DNA of 64,000 bases from Winogradskyella ludwigii (GTDB lineage: Bacteria; Bacteroidota; Bacteroidia; Flavobacteriales; Flavobacteriaceae), in assembly GCF_013403985.1 (NCBI RefSeq), contig NZ_JABFDF010000001.1:682001-746000 (forward strand). Direction: 5' to 3'. Below, one piece after another: positions 8,848-18,147 of the stretch; the stretch's first letter is position 1, and each line of letters starts with the position of its first letter. The notes under the pieces are model-generated. The model saw only the letters and a list, made by a program, of their open reading frames with translations, searched no databases and was not told the DNA's origin. The translations under genes were made by a program, and so were the position numbers.

Positions 8848-9615
8848 ATGATAAGTATAATTATTCCGGTATTTAACGAAGCAGAAACAATCGGGTCTCT
8901 ATTACAACACCTTACAACAAACTCAACAGCAACAAATATTGTTGACATTACAGTTGTTGATGGAGGAAGTACAGATGATACTGAAGCCATTGTTTCTAAA
9001 TTTATTAGCTCTAACAACGTTGAGAATGCGGTACCAAAAGTGATTCCGCTTGACACCGATTTCTTAAAAAGAAACTTAGCTCAAACTCGTATAAACTTAA
9101 TACGTTCAGAAAAAGGAAGAGCAAAACAAATGAATTCTGGCGCAAAATACGCTAAAGGAACTATTTTATATTTTCTTCATGCAGACTCTTTTCCACCTCA
9201 AAATTTTGATCAACTTATAATTAACGAAGTTAAAAACGGACAAAAAGCAGGTTGCTTTAGAATGCAGTTTGATAGTAATCATTGGTGGTTAAAAACAGCA
9301 GGTTGGTTAACACAATTTCATTGGCGAGCTTGTAGAGGCGGAGACCAAAGTCAGTTTCTCACTAAAGACTTATTCGACGAAATTGGTGGTTATAACGAAA
9401 GTTATATTATCTATGAAGACAACATGTTGATTAATGAATTGTACGCTCGTAATCAATTTTCAGTCATCAATAAAAAACTAACAACTTCAGCAAGACTTTA
9501 CCGAAAACATGGTATTTGGAAACTACAATATCATTTTTGGACTATTTATGTAAAAAAATGGTTTGGTGCTTCGGCTGATGAGCTATTGGCTTATTATAAG
9601 AAGTATGTTTGTTAA
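8848..9615 (+). CDS. TIGR04283-family glycosyltransferase (arsenosugar-associated, GT2)
   Basis: A GT2 fold: SIIIPVFNEAETI at the N-terminus, VDGGSTDDT nucleotide-binding segment, SGAKYAKGTILYFLHADS with the His-Ala-Asp metal motif, and GGDQSQFLTKDLFDEIGGY acceptor region. These match rSAM/selenodomain-associated transferase 2. The start is placed at ATG 8848; a TTG at 8827 in the same frame would add seven residues that do not fit the family. It ends exactly one base before the convergent phosphatase gene. Together with the TIGR04282 gene it is the strongest link of this operon to an arsenosugar-type pathway. Confidence 0.87.
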   Translation: MISIIIPVFNEAETIGSLLQHLTTNSTATNIVDITVVDGGSTDDTEAIVSKFISSNNVENAVPKVIPLDTDFLKRNLAQTRINLIRSEKGRAKQMNSGAKYAKGTILYFLHADSFPPQNFDQLIINEVKNGQKAGCFRMQFDSNHWWLKTAGWLTQFHWRACRGGDQSQFLTKDLFDEIGGYNESYIIYEDNMLINELYARNQFSVINKKLTTSARLYRKHGIWKLQYHFWTIYVKKWFGASADELLAYYKKYVC

Positions 9616-10347
9616 CTATTTCTTATTTCGTCCCAATTCATCAGGATACAAATCCATTACTTTATCACTCTGAAAAATTGCTTTTGTATCAATATCTATA
9701 GCAGATAATTTTCCTGTAAAGGTTGCTCCTGTATCTACATTCCAAACATTACCACAATTCATCGGTTTGTCTTCTCCAAAATTAATAGTTGGAGTATGAC
9801 CAATATAAATTTCAGAATAATGCTTTAAGCGATTTGGATAAATTTTTGAATCTTTCTTGATATGTTTATCCATGGTTAATGCCATTTCCCAAAGCGTTCT
9901 ATCGAAATAGAAATTTCTTATATCAATTTCCTTTTCAACACCATACATAGAGGTAAAACCTGCATGCACAAATAATCGGTTTTCAGTATCTATATGATAT
10001 AAAGGCATGCTTTCAAAAAAATCGAGATGCTTTAATTTTTGGTCTTTAGAAAACCCATCGTAACTTTCAATGGTTTCCTTACCTCCATGCTTAAACCAAA
10101 CATCATTTACAATTCCGGAAGCCAGCCATTGTTCACACCAAACATCATGATTTCCTTTTATAAAAACACAGGTATTAGTTTTAGATAGTTCAATTAAATA
10201 CTGAATCACTTGTGCTGCTTCACTCCAACCATCTACATAATCACCTAAAAAAATCAATGAATCATCTGAGCGCACCTTTGCTCTATCAATAATTTGAGTT
10301 AAACTACTTAATCCACCGTGAATATCTCCAATCGCTAATGTTCTCAT
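9616..10347 (-). CDS. PPP-type serine/threonine phosphatase / ApaH-like metallophosphoesterase
   Basis: 243 residues with an intact two-metal phosphoesterase core: GDIHGG at residues 7-12, LGDYVDG near 34, KGNHDVW near 66, LFVHAGF near 125 and IGHTPT near 193. The order and the YVDG spacing are those of bacterial PPP phosphatases and ApaH-like enzymes. Likely cytosolic, acting on phosphoproteins or dinucleotide polyphosphates. The gene is convergent with the glycosyltransferase and has no intergenic base, so both stop codons abut. Unlike the protein at 4138-4989, all catalytic residues are present. Confidence 0.88.
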   Translation of the reverse strand: MRTLAIGDIHGGLSSLTQIIDRAKVRSDDSLIFLGDYVDGWSEAAQVIQYLIELSKTNTCVFIKGNHDVWCEQWLASGIVNDVWFKHGGKETIESYDGFSKDQKLKHLDFFESMPLYHIDTENRLFVHAGFTSMYGVEKEIDIRNFYFDRTLWEMALTMDKHIKKDSKIYPNRLKHYSEIYIGHTPTINFGEDKPMNCGNVWNVDTGATFTGKLSAIDIDTKAIFQSDKVMDLYPDELGRNKK

Positions 10348-10531
10348 ATCACTTCATTTTTCATCAAAGCTAAAACTTAATTTCTAATAACCACACTCTT
10401 AGAATTAATTCTTAATTTTTCTTAAAGTTGTTAAACTTAAGATAAATCTTACTTAACAAAAGATTAAATCGGCTTTCTAAAATATATCAATCCTATACTT
10501 TGGCTAAAAACCAATCAACCAACCCATCATC

Positions 10532-12061
10532 ATGAAAATCAATCAAATCATCATTGCTATAGCATTATTTACTATGGTAACATCTCACGGACAGCAAACA
10601 TATACTTCAAAACTTTTAGATCTAAACACAGAGAAACCCATTCCTTTCGCAACCATTCAATTCAACTCAAAAACAGGCGTTATTAGTAATGATAATGGCG
10701 AATTTAACATCACTATTAAGCGTGCTATAAAAGCAACCGACTCTTTAGTGATTAGTTGTTTGGGTTATGAAGAAAAACGGGTTGCACTTCTCAATTTTGA
10801 AAATCACATCATCTATTTAAACGCTCAGACAGTAGATTTATCTGAAGTATTAGTTACCAATAAAAACTATACTATTGATGAAATCTTAGATAAAGTAAAA
10901 GAAGGCTTAACCACAAATTATGATTTTGATTTTACGAAACGAAAACTATTTTTTAGGGAATCTTATTATAACGAAGTAGACAAATCTGAGATTAATTTAG
11001 AAAAATCTACCATACCCGAATTTAATCAACAATTTATAGATAGCTTAATTCAAATTATGCCAAAAAGCACAAGCAGTCATACTGAAGTTTTAAGCGAAAT
11101 TTATGGTGAAGTTACACCTGATGCTATTCAGAAAATGGAAATCCTAAAAGCTTGTCGTCTATATGATGAATCCATGGATATTAACATGGATAATTATGAA
11201 AAACGATTTAATGACATTTTTAAAAAGTATGTAAAACGCGATTCTTATTTTAAGATTAAATCGGGTTGGTTTAGTGTAAAAGAGGAAATGGATTCTTCAT
11301 TATTTGGGGATTCAAATGAGAAGGCGGAAACTGCAACTGACGCCATACTTGCCGAACAAAAGAAAAAAGATTCAATCCGTAAAATTGGTTTTTTACATTG
11401 GCGAAAAATGCAGATTCATAACTTAGAAAACAACAATTTTATTGACGACGACAATGACCTTAACTTCATACACAAATCTAAACGATACGAATTTGAAATC
11501 GCTGATTATGCTTATATGAATGATATGTTCGTATATGTTATCCCTTTTAAACCAAAACGTAGCGAAGATTTTGTAGGAACTATGTATGTAAACACAGAAG
11601 ATTTTGCTGTTGTAAGAGTTGATTATAAAAACGTAAAACCTTTAAGTCAGTTTTCATTATTAGGGATTTCATCTAAAAAATACTTAAAAGAAGGCACAAT
11701 TATATTTCAAAAAAATGACAATGATAAATACACCTTAAAATACAGAGACGAATCTGTTGGTGAACAAGTTGGAGTAAAACGTCCTATAAAAATTGTTGAG
11801 AAGAATAAAAACGTACGAGGCAGAAGAAAACAAAATGAATTAAAAGGCGACATTCATTTCATTGTTAGAAACATAAACAAATCTGAACTTATTGTCTTTA
11901 ATAGCGAAACCATTACTGAAGCTGATTATAATAATTTTAAAGAAAAAAACCTAGTAACACCAAAACGTCTCAATACATACGATCCTGATTTTTGGAAAGG
12001 TTACAATATTATTGAACCGAATAAAGCAATAAAAGAATTCAAAGTGATACCATTAGAGTAG
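10532..12061 (+). CDS. CarboxypepD_reg-like domain protein, exported
   Basis: 509 residues. A signal peptide (about 1-20, ending SHGQ) is followed by a CarboxypepD_reg-like beta-sandwich, residues 23-105 (DLNTEKPIPFATIQF, GVISNDNGEFNI, ISCLGYEEKRV). This domain opens many Bacteroidota outer membrane proteins. The remaining 400 residues have alternating polar/aromatic beta-strand character but no TonB plug or receptor barrel motif that I recognise. Probably an outer-membrane-associated protein of unknown function. It is convergent with the next gene with a 6-base gap. Confidence 0.75.
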   Translation: MKINQIIIAIALFTMVTSHGQQTYTSKLLDLNTEKPIPFATIQFNSKTGVISNDNGEFNITIKRAIKATDSLVISCLGYEEKRVALLNFENHIIYLNAQTVDLSEVLVTNKNYTIDEILDKVKEGLTTNYDFDFTKRKLFFRESYYNEVDKSEINLEKSTIPEFNQQFIDSLIQIMPKSTSSHTEVLSEIYGEVTPDAIQKMEILKACRLYDESMDINMDNYEKRFNDIFKKYVKRDSYFKIKSGWFSVKEEMDSSLFGDSNEKAETATDAILAEQKKKDSIRKIGFLHWRKMQIHNLENNNFIDDDNDLNFIHKSKRYEFEIADYAYMNDMFVYVIPFKPKRSEDFVGTMYVNTEDFAVVRVDYKNVKPLSQFSLLGISSKKYLKEGTIIFQKNDNDKYTLKYRDESVGEQVGVKRPIKIVEKNKNVRGRRKQNELKGDIHFIVRNINKSELIVFNSETITEADYNNFKEKNLVTPKRLNTYDPDFWKGYNIIEPNKAIKEFKVIPLE

Positions 12062-12067
12062 ATCTAA

Positions 12068-13345
12068 TTAAAAATATTGACCAATACCAAAGACAATTCC
12101 ATTATTTGCTTTTTTGCCTAAACTTATACCGTAATCAATTCTAAAAACGGCATTAAAGATTCGTTTGTGAATAAAACGTAAACCTAAACCAGAAAATAAA
12201 GTCGCTTCCTCTCCCTCTATTAAATCCCCAAGATTGCCTCCTGGCTCTTGCCATGTACCAGCATCTACAAACGCATTAGCTTGCATTGCAAACCAGCCTT
12301 TTTCTAAAACGGTATGTCTATATTCCGTATTAAAAACTACAGAAGCAGTGCCTCTATCAATGGTATTACCTACACCTCTTATATTAAGCTGATTATCTAA
12401 TGCAAATGGCGCAAATGGTGTAGTAGCATTAGTTGCATAACCTAAACGGAGTCTATTAGCCCAATTTCCTTTACTGCCAATACGTTTAAAATATTCAAAA
12501 TCATTTCTACCAATAAAAAAATTACGCAACAACTCATTATCTCCATTAGAATTTAATGTAAAACTATAAGTAAAAACACTTCTAAAGCCATCTACATATT
12601 GGTATTCATTGGTAATGTTATTGTATTCATACTCACCAACAATAGACACTCTATCAACTCCTAATTCCTCAGGAATATCTTGAGGTAACTCACCAATTAA
12701 ATAGTTATAATCTTCATTGGCGATATTTATTCCAAATTCTATTCTGTTCTTAAAATTATGCTCGTACATCAATCGCAACTCAAAAGCTCTACTTGTATAC
12801 TTATATTTTATATCGCGTTCATCCTCAAAAAATATAGGCTCTTGCAATACATTATTCTGATAATTTATTCCAACACCTAACTTTCGGGTAAAGAGATTAG
12901 GTGCCTCCCAATAAAACCCGTAAGAATCAAAAACATTTCTAGCATAAAACCCACCTAAAATTTGATTTTGACCAAGAAAGTTAAAATCGAAAACAGATGT
13001 CCTAAAAGCAAAATCATCATTATTATCTTGAGAAACATTTAAGCCAGGAATGATGGCGAAATTTTCAACAACCGTATATGTAACGGTATAATTTTTGTCG
13101 TTAACTTTTTCTAATACAGAAGTAGCACTAGCAACGGACGGTAATAATTTAAAACGCCTAACATCTGAAGCTATTCTAGCAGAGTCTAAAACACTTCCTT
13201 CTTTAACAAAAGCTAATCGCTTTAAAAAGTTAGTTTTTGTACGTTTATTACCTTTAATTATAATTTCGGAAACTATTATTTCTTGTGAATAACCCCAAAA
13301 ACCTAAACAAAATAAAAGAATGAATACTATTGATTTTTGTCTCAC
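12068..13345 (-). CDS. Omp85/BamA-TamA-like outer membrane protein with a single POTRA domain
   Basis: 425 residues starting with GTG; no in-frame ATG precedes the signal peptide (MRQKSIVFILLFCLGFWGYS). Residues 22-95 form one POTRA-like domain (SEIIIKGNKRTKTNFLKRL). The rest is a 16-strand-type barrel with the Omp85 motif region (LNIRGVGNTIDRGTASVVFN near 320) and a C-terminal strand ending FGIGQYF. Only one POTRA is unlike BamA (five) or TamA (three), so a specialised translocase or export pore is more likely. Convergent with 10532-12061 and 81 bases downstream of the GH113-like gene on the same strand. Confidence 0.82.
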   Translation of the reverse strand: MRQKSIVFILLFCLGFWGYSQEIIVSEIIIKGNKRTKTNFLKRLAFVKEGSVLDSARIASDVRRFKLLPSVASATSVLEKVNDKNYTVTYTVVENFAIIPGLNVSQDNNDDFAFRTSVFDFNFLGQNQILGGFYARNVFDSYGFYWEAPNLFTRKLGVGINYQNNVLQEPIFFEDERDIKYKYTSRAFELRLMYEHNFKNRIEFGINIANEDYNYLIGELPQDIPEELGVDRVSIVGEYEYNNITNEYQYVDGFRSVFTYSFTLNSNGDNELLRNFFIGRNDFEYFKRIGSKGNWANRLRLGYATNATTPFAPFALDNQLNIRGVGNTIDRGTASVVFNTEYRHTVLEKGWFAMQANAFVDAGTWQEPGGNLGDLIEGEEATLFSGLGLRFIHKRIFNAVFRIDYGISLGKKANNGIVFGIGQYF

Positions 13346-13426
13346 ACGCCTTGATTAATAAAAAATTAGACGTTTAACATAATGAATCATTACAGAAATT
13401 AAAACACAAGCTTAAACCCAGAATCT

Positions 13427-14434
13427 TTAATACTTTCCATAATGCACTTTAAGTATTTCTTCAACAGGCTTATTCTGAGGAGTAAATTGATTATTTTCTA
13501 CACCACCAACTTCTTCGTGATTAATAAACCATTTCCATAGATAACCACCAGCAAACCAATCTTCTTTCCAAACGGTATCAAACAACGCTTTGGTAGCATT
13601 AGTTTGTGCATCAAGATTAACAGACGTCATGGAGCGATCGTAACGCCAAGGTTCTTTACCTGTATAATCAACACTTCTATATCCAAACTCGGTAAACAAA
13701 ATTGGTCGATCTAATTTTTCTGAAAAGGCTTTTAAACCCTGTTTATGCTTTTCCCAACCTTTTATACAATCTTCAATTGTTGGTGTTTGCATATCACTTA
13801 CCGGAAAATAAGCATCAATACCAACGTAATCTAATTCCGACCAAAAAGGTGTGGTCCAAAACTCATCCCAATTGGCAGCATAGGTTAAATTCCCCGTATA
13901 AACCGTTCTGATTTGCTTTATAAGTTGATGCCAATACGTTGGTCTATTTTTTATAAATTCTTCAAGCTCTGTTCCAATACAGAATATTTCAACATCTAGC
14001 TCTTCAGCCAATTCAGCATATTCCATTACAAATTCAGTGTATGATGTTTCTAATAATTCCCATTCCGCTTCGGTATTTACTTTTAAAAAACCTGTAAATT
14101 CACCATGAGAAATCCATATTTGCGGTTTCATCATCACATTTATTCCTTCCTTATGTAGCGACTCAATATATTGTCCTGCACCAGATCTTGTTTCACCAAA
14201 CCATTGCCGATCGGTGTTATGAATAATTTCAGGATGACTTTTATCTCTAATAAAACCAAAAGGCATAACAGCAGCAGCGTTTGCATTTATATGCATTAAA
14301 GGTTTCACATGAGAAGAGTCCACAACACCTCTAGAAGCAACAAAACTTACTCCATTAATTTTAGAAGGTTGGTACGGAATTGCCGCACAACCAACAAAGA
14401 CAAAAACTAAAAGGGAGTAAAAAAAATATCGCAT
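13427..14434 (-). CDS. GH113-like glycoside hydrolase lipoprotein
   Basis: 335 residues with a lipoprotein signal ending VGC at residue 16. A TIM barrel with two glutamates in GH113-type positions: IGTELEEF near residue 155 (acid/base) and LFTEFGYRS near 245 (nucleophile). Aromatic residues IDAYFPV and AANWDEFW line a sugar-binding cleft. Characterised GH113 enzymes are endo-beta-mannanases. Here the gene stands apart from the starch locus and beside an Omp85-like barrel, so its substrate could be a cell-surface glycan rather than food. A TAAATTTA box lies about 15-25 bases upstream on the minus strand. Confidence 0.78.
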   Translation of the reverse strand: MRYFFYSLLVFVFVGCAAIPYQPSKINGVSFVASRGVVDSSHVKPLMHINANAAAVMPFGFIRDKSHPEIIHNTDRQWFGETRSGAGQYIESLHKEGINVMMKPQIWISHGEFTGFLKVNTEAEWELLETSYTEFVMEYAELAEELDVEIFCIGTELEEFIKNRPTYWHQLIKQIRTVYTGNLTYAANWDEFWTTPFWSELDYVGIDAYFPVSDMQTPTIEDCIKGWEKHKQGLKAFSEKLDRPILFTEFGYRSVDYTGKEPWRYDRSMTSVNLDAQTNATKALFDTVWKEDWFAGGYLWKWFINHEEVGGVENNQFTPQNKPVEEILKVHYGKY

Positions 14435-14479
14435 ACCGTAAAATTTTGTCTAAATTTAAAGAAATTCAGCTTATCGGTT

Positions 14480-14498
14480 AAGGTTTTAACAAAACCTT
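14480..14498. repeat. Perfect 8-bp inverted repeat between divergent genes
   Basis: AAGGTTTT-AAC-AAAACCTT lies midway between the start of the GH113-like gene (14434, minus) and the flavoprotein gene (14532, plus). With a 3-base loop it could form a hairpin or serve as an operator for either promoter. No U-tract follows on either strand, so it is not a Rho-independent terminator. Confidence 0.45.
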
Positions 14499-14531
14499 CG
14501 ACCTATAGCCTGTATTAACAACCGCAATTAT

Positions 14532-15836
14532 ATGGAACACATCGTTATTATTGGCAACGGCATCTCTGGCGTAACACTCGCAAGGCACGTTAGAAAACTT
14601 TCAGATAAGAAGATTACAATTATTTCTGCCGAAACAGATTTTTTCTTCTCTCGTACTGCTTTAATGTACATTTATATGGGACATATGAAGTTTGAACACA
14701 CGCAACCTTACGAAGATTGGTTTTGGAAAAAAAACAGAATTGAATTAAAAAAAGGGTTCGTTAACAAAGTTGAAACAGATACAAAAACACTACATTTTGC
14801 AGAAGGAGATACACTTCAATACGATAAATTAATTATAGCAACAGGAAGTAAACCTAATAAATTTGGCTGGCCTGGTCAAGATTTAAAAGGTACAATGGGC
14901 ATGTATCACAAACAAGATTTAGAAACTCTAGAAGCACATGCACCAAATAATAAAGTTTGTAAACGCGCTGTAATTGTTGGTGGCGGACTTATAGGCATTG
15001 AATTGGCTGAAATGCTCAACTCTAGAAATATTCCTGTAACGTTTTTAGTTAGAGAGGATAGTTTTTGGAACGGAGTGTTACCACAAGGTGAAAGTGAAAT
15101 GATTAATAGACATATCAAAAACCACCATATAGATTTACGACTTTCTACAAATTTAAAAGCCATTAACTCTGACGAAAATGGCAACGTAAAGTCAGTAATT
15201 ATTGAAGAAACAGGAGAAGAATTAGAATGCAATGTGGTTGGCTTAACAGCTGGAGTAACTCCGAATATAGATTTTATAAAAGATTCAGGAATAGAACTAG
15301 GACGTGGTGTAAAAGTGAACCGTTTTTTAGAAACCAACGTTCCGGACATTTATAGTATTGGTGATTGTGCAGAGCAACATGAAGCCATTGGAAACCGAAG
15401 ACCAATTGAAGCGGTTTGGTATACAGGACGTATGATGGGAGAAACCTTAGCTCAAACTATTTGTGGAAATCCAACAGAATACAAACCTGGACATTGGTTT
15501 AATTCTGCAAAATTTTTAGATATCGAATATCAAACCTATGGTTGGGTATTTGGAGAACGTGGACGACCAGAATACGAAAAACATTTTCATTGGAAACATG
15601 AAGATGACACTAAATGCATCACTGTAGCTTACGATAAAAACACCAATGAATTTCTTGGTATTAACACATTTGGCATACGAATGCGTCATGAAAACTTTGA
15701 CAAATGGCTTACAGAAAAACGTGATGTAGATTATGTTATGAATCATCTCTCTGAAGCTAATTTTGATCCTGAATTCTATTCAAGATTCGAAACCGAAATA
15801 TTAAAAGCCTACACTAACCAATTACAAACGGCATAA
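14532..15836 (+). CDS. NAD(P)/FAD-dependent oxidoreductase (pyridine nucleotide-disulfide family, no redox disulfide)
   Basis: 434 residues with two Rossmann motifs: GNGISGVTLARH at residues 8-19 for FAD and VGGGLIGIELAEML near 150 for NAD(P), plus YSIGDCAE near 278 closing the FAD site. It lacks a CxxC redox pair, which places it with ferredoxin/rubredoxin reductases and NirB-like FAD domains. A C-terminal extension of about 120 residues (from W340) is aromatic and charged. The polyferredoxin starts 2 bases after its stop, so electrons probably pass between NAD(P)H, FAD and the membrane iron-sulfur protein. Confidence 0.88.
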   Translation: MEHIVIIGNGISGVTLARHVRKLSDKKITIISAETDFFFSRTALMYIYMGHMKFEHTQPYEDWFWKKNRIELKKGFVNKVETDTKTLHFAEGDTLQYDKLIIATGSKPNKFGWPGQDLKGTMGMYHKQDLETLEAHAPNNKVCKRAVIVGGGLIGIELAEMLNSRNIPVTFLVREDSFWNGVLPQGESEMINRHIKNHHIDLRLSTNLKAINSDENGNVKSVIIEETGEELECNVVGLTAGVTPNIDFIKDSGIELGRGVKVNRFLETNVPDIYSIGDCAEQHEAIGNRRPIEAVWYTGRMMGETLAQTICGNPTEYKPGHWFNSAKFLDIEYQTYGWVFGERGRPEYEKHFHWKHEDDTKCITVAYDKNTNEFLGINTFGIRMRHENFDKWLTEKRDVDYVMNHLSEANFDPEFYSRFETEILKAYTNQLQTA

Positions 15837-15838
15837 AA

Positions 15839-17428
15839 ATGAGCAATAAATTAAATCACAGTATGTCTTTGGCTAAACCAGATGCTTTAGAGATTTCAAA
15901 CAAACAAAAAATAGCACTTGCTGCAGGAGTCATTGGCTTATTTATACTCGTATTAGCACTTTTTAATACCAGTTTCCCAAATAAAGCAGTGTTTTTAACC
16001 CTGTCATTAGGTTTAATAATTGGAGGCATCGTGGTATATTCTAGAGATGCTTATCTCACAAAACTAGAAGGTATTAAAAATGATGGAGTTTGGTTTAAAT
16101 CCATTTCGTCACGTGGTGTTTGGGGCTGGATTGTTGGCGTTATTTTAACCACATTCTATATTGTACTTTATTTCTTTCCTAAATATTTAGGTTTAGGTTC
16201 TGATGGAGAAGCAAACACGGGTTTAATTAGTCTTTTTGATCCTTTAAGTCATTTATTAAGTGGTAGGAATGCGAGCCAATGGTTTGTTTACGGAACTTTA
16301 TATACTGTTGCAATTTTAGCCTTTGGATACAAGTTTATGTTAAAATACAGACATAACCGTTACCAACAATTACGTACAGTTTCAGTAATGTTTTTTCAAT
16401 TAGGTTTTGCTTTTTTGATTCCTGAATTTATGTATGTCATGAATAATGATTTACCCTATTATGATCTAAAAAGTATATGGCCACTTAACTATTATATTTT
16501 TGATGAATGGTCTGTAAATGGATTTTTATCTAATGGAAATATTGGTATTGCATTATTACTGTTTGGTATTATATCAATATTTGTAATTACACCAATTTTA
16601 ACCTATAAATATGGCAAACGTTGGTATTGTTCTTGGGTTTGTGGTTGTGGAGGCTTAGCAGAAACTGCTGGTGATTCTTTCAGACAATTATCATCTAAAA
16701 AAATGTCTGCTTGGAAATTAGAACGTTGGTTAATCCATACCGTTTTAGTCTTTTCTATAGTAATGACTGTTGCTATGATTTACACCTATTTAGGTTATGA
16801 TAAAAATGATTTCTGGTTAACAAGAGATGTCTTTATTAGTTTAGTTGTTGGCTTTTTAACACTTGTCTTTGCTGCTGTTATGTATTTTAAAAGACAAGAA
16901 TTAGGTAAAGATGCTAAATATGGAGCCATTGGATATTTTATAGTTATCGCACTTTTACTTGTAATGCATTTTACAGGAACAACAGATCACCTTTTTTATA
17001 TAAAAGCTGGTGCTTTAAGATCTGCTTATGGTATTTATATTGGTTCTATTTTTTCTGGAGTTATCGGAACAGGATTCTACCCTATTTTAGGAAACCGTTC
17101 TTGGTGTCGTTTTGGTTGTCCTATGGCAGCAATCCTAGGGTTTCAACAACGTTTGTTTTCTAAATTTAGAATTACAACTAATGGCGGACAATGTATTTCT
17201 TGTGGTAACTGTTCTAACAGTTGCGAAATGGGAATTGACGTAAGAGCTTATGCGCAAAAAGGTGAAAACATTGTACGTTCTAGTTGCGTAGGTTGTGGAG
17301 TTTGTTCTGCGGTTTGTCCAAGAGGAGTTTTAAAATTAGAAAACGATTCAATGGAAGGACGTATTAATCCAACTGAAATTCTTTTAGGAAACGATGTAGA
17401 CTTAATGGATTTAGTAAATAAAAAATAA
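15839..17428 (+). CDS. Membrane polyferredoxin (NapH/CcoG/RdxA-like 4Fe-4S protein)
   Basis: 529 residues with around eight hydrophobic segments. Cys clusters: WYCSWVCGCGG (C264, C268, C270), WCRFGCP (C423, C427), then two ferredoxin motifs CISCGNCSNSCE (C452-C462) and CVGCGVCSAVCP (C483-C493). The last two can bind two [4Fe-4S] clusters; the CxxxCxC pattern resembles NapH/NosR-type membrane modules. It is encoded 2 bases after the flavoprotein and is a likely membrane electron-transfer partner. The final acceptor is unknown; three glycosyltransferases follow directly. Confidence 0.88.
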   Translation: MSNKLNHSMSLAKPDALEISNKQKIALAAGVIGLFILVLALFNTSFPNKAVFLTLSLGLIIGGIVVYSRDAYLTKLEGIKNDGVWFKSISSRGVWGWIVGVILTTFYIVLYFFPKYLGLGSDGEANTGLISLFDPLSHLLSGRNASQWFVYGTLYTVAILAFGYKFMLKYRHNRYQQLRTVSVMFFQLGFAFLIPEFMYVMNNDLPYYDLKSIWPLNYYIFDEWSVNGFLSNGNIGIALLLFGIISIFVITPILTYKYGKRWYCSWVCGCGGLAETAGDSFRQLSSKKMSAWKLERWLIHTVLVFSIVMTVAMIYTYLGYDKNDFWLTRDVFISLVVGFLTLVFAAVMYFKRQELGKDAKYGAIGYFIVIALLLVMHFTGTTDHLFYIKAGALRSAYGIYIGSIFSGVIGTGFYPILGNRSWCRFGCPMAAILGFQQRLFSKFRITTNGGQCISCGNCSNSCEMGIDVRAYAQKGENIVRSSCVGCGVCSAVCPRGVLKLENDSMEGRINPTEILLGNDVDLMDLVNKK

Positions 17429-17431
17429 GAT

Positions 17432-17439
17432 TACTTTTG
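17432..17439 (+). promoter_or_regulatory. Candidate Bacteroidota -7 promoter box (TACTTTTG)
   Basis: TACTTTTG matches TAnnTTTG and lies 18 bases before ATG 17458. The -33 region is only a weak TTTAG. If used, it makes the three glycosyltransferase genes independently transcribed from the upstream redox pair. It also argues against a TTG start at 17437, which would lie inside the box. Confidence 0.45.
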
Positions 17440-17457
17440 CACGTTGAAACCTATTTA

Positions 17458-18147
17458 ATGCCCAATATAAAAGTTATAATCCCAGCGTATAACGAAGAAG
17501 AATCTATTCCTCTTGTTATAAAAGACATACCTTCAATAGTTGATGAGATTATTGTTATTAGTAATAATTCTACAGATAACACTGAAATTAATGCTAAAAA
17601 TGCAGGTGCAACTGTTTTAGTTGAAAACAGAAAAGGGTATGGTTTTGCATGTTTAAAAGGACTAGAATATATTTCTCAACAAGAAAAAAAACCAGACATT
17701 GTTGTGTTTTTAGATGGTGATTATAGTGATTACCCTGAAGAATTAACTAAAATTATTGAACCTATAATTACTGATAACATTGATTTTGTGATTGGTTCTC
17801 GTGTAAAAGAACTGAGAGAAACAGGTTCTATGACTACACCTCAAATTTTTGGTAATTGGCTAGCAACAAGCTTAATGGGTTTGTTTTTTAAATCTACTTT
17901 TACGGATTTAGGACCTTTTAGAGCAATTAAATACACTAAGCTCTTAGGTTTAAAAATGGAAGATAAAACCTATGGTTGGACAGTAGAGATGCAACTAAAA
18001 GTCTTAAAGCAAAAACTAAGTTACAGAGAAATTTCTGTAAATTATAGGAATAGAATAGGTGTCTCAAAAGTTTCAGGTACGATAAAAGGTGCTATCTTTG
18101 CTGGCGTAAAAATCCTAACATGGATTTTTAAATACAGTTTCAAGTGA
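17458..18147 (+). CDS. GT2 glycosyltransferase, dolichol/polyprenyl-phosphate mannosyltransferase-like
   Basis: 229 residues from ATG 17458; a TTG at 17437 would add seven residues outside the fold and overlap a promoter-like box. Motifs: VIIPAYNEEESIPLVI, ISNNSTDNT, then DGDYSDYPEEL with the metal-binding DxD-type pattern near residue 97. These match DPM1-like transferases that load a sugar onto a polyprenyl phosphate. It has a hydrophobic stretch near residue 140 but no long C-terminal TM. The next gene starts with GTG overlapping its stop by 4 bases, so translation is coupled. Confidence 0.88.
   Translation: MPNIKVIIPAYNEEESIPLVIKDIPSIVDEIIVISNNSTDNTEINAKNAGATVLVENRKGYGFACLKGLEYISQQEKKPDIVVFLDGDYSDYPEELTKIIEPIITDNIDFVIGSRVKELRETGSMTTPQIFGNWLATSLMGLFFKSTFTDLGPFRAIKYTKLLGLKMEDKTYGWTVEMQLKVLKQKLSYREISVNYRNRIGVSKVSGTIKGAIFAGVKILTWIFKYSFK

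Noticed and set aside
10490..10505. TATACTTTG as a promoter of the CarboxypepD_reg-like gene
   Set aside because: The spacing between TA and TTTG is off by one and no TTG lies at -33, so the match is too weak to list.
15516..15746. 76-codon minus-strand frame in the flavoprotein gene
   Set aside because: Fully contained in a well-supported gene, no signal or motif.
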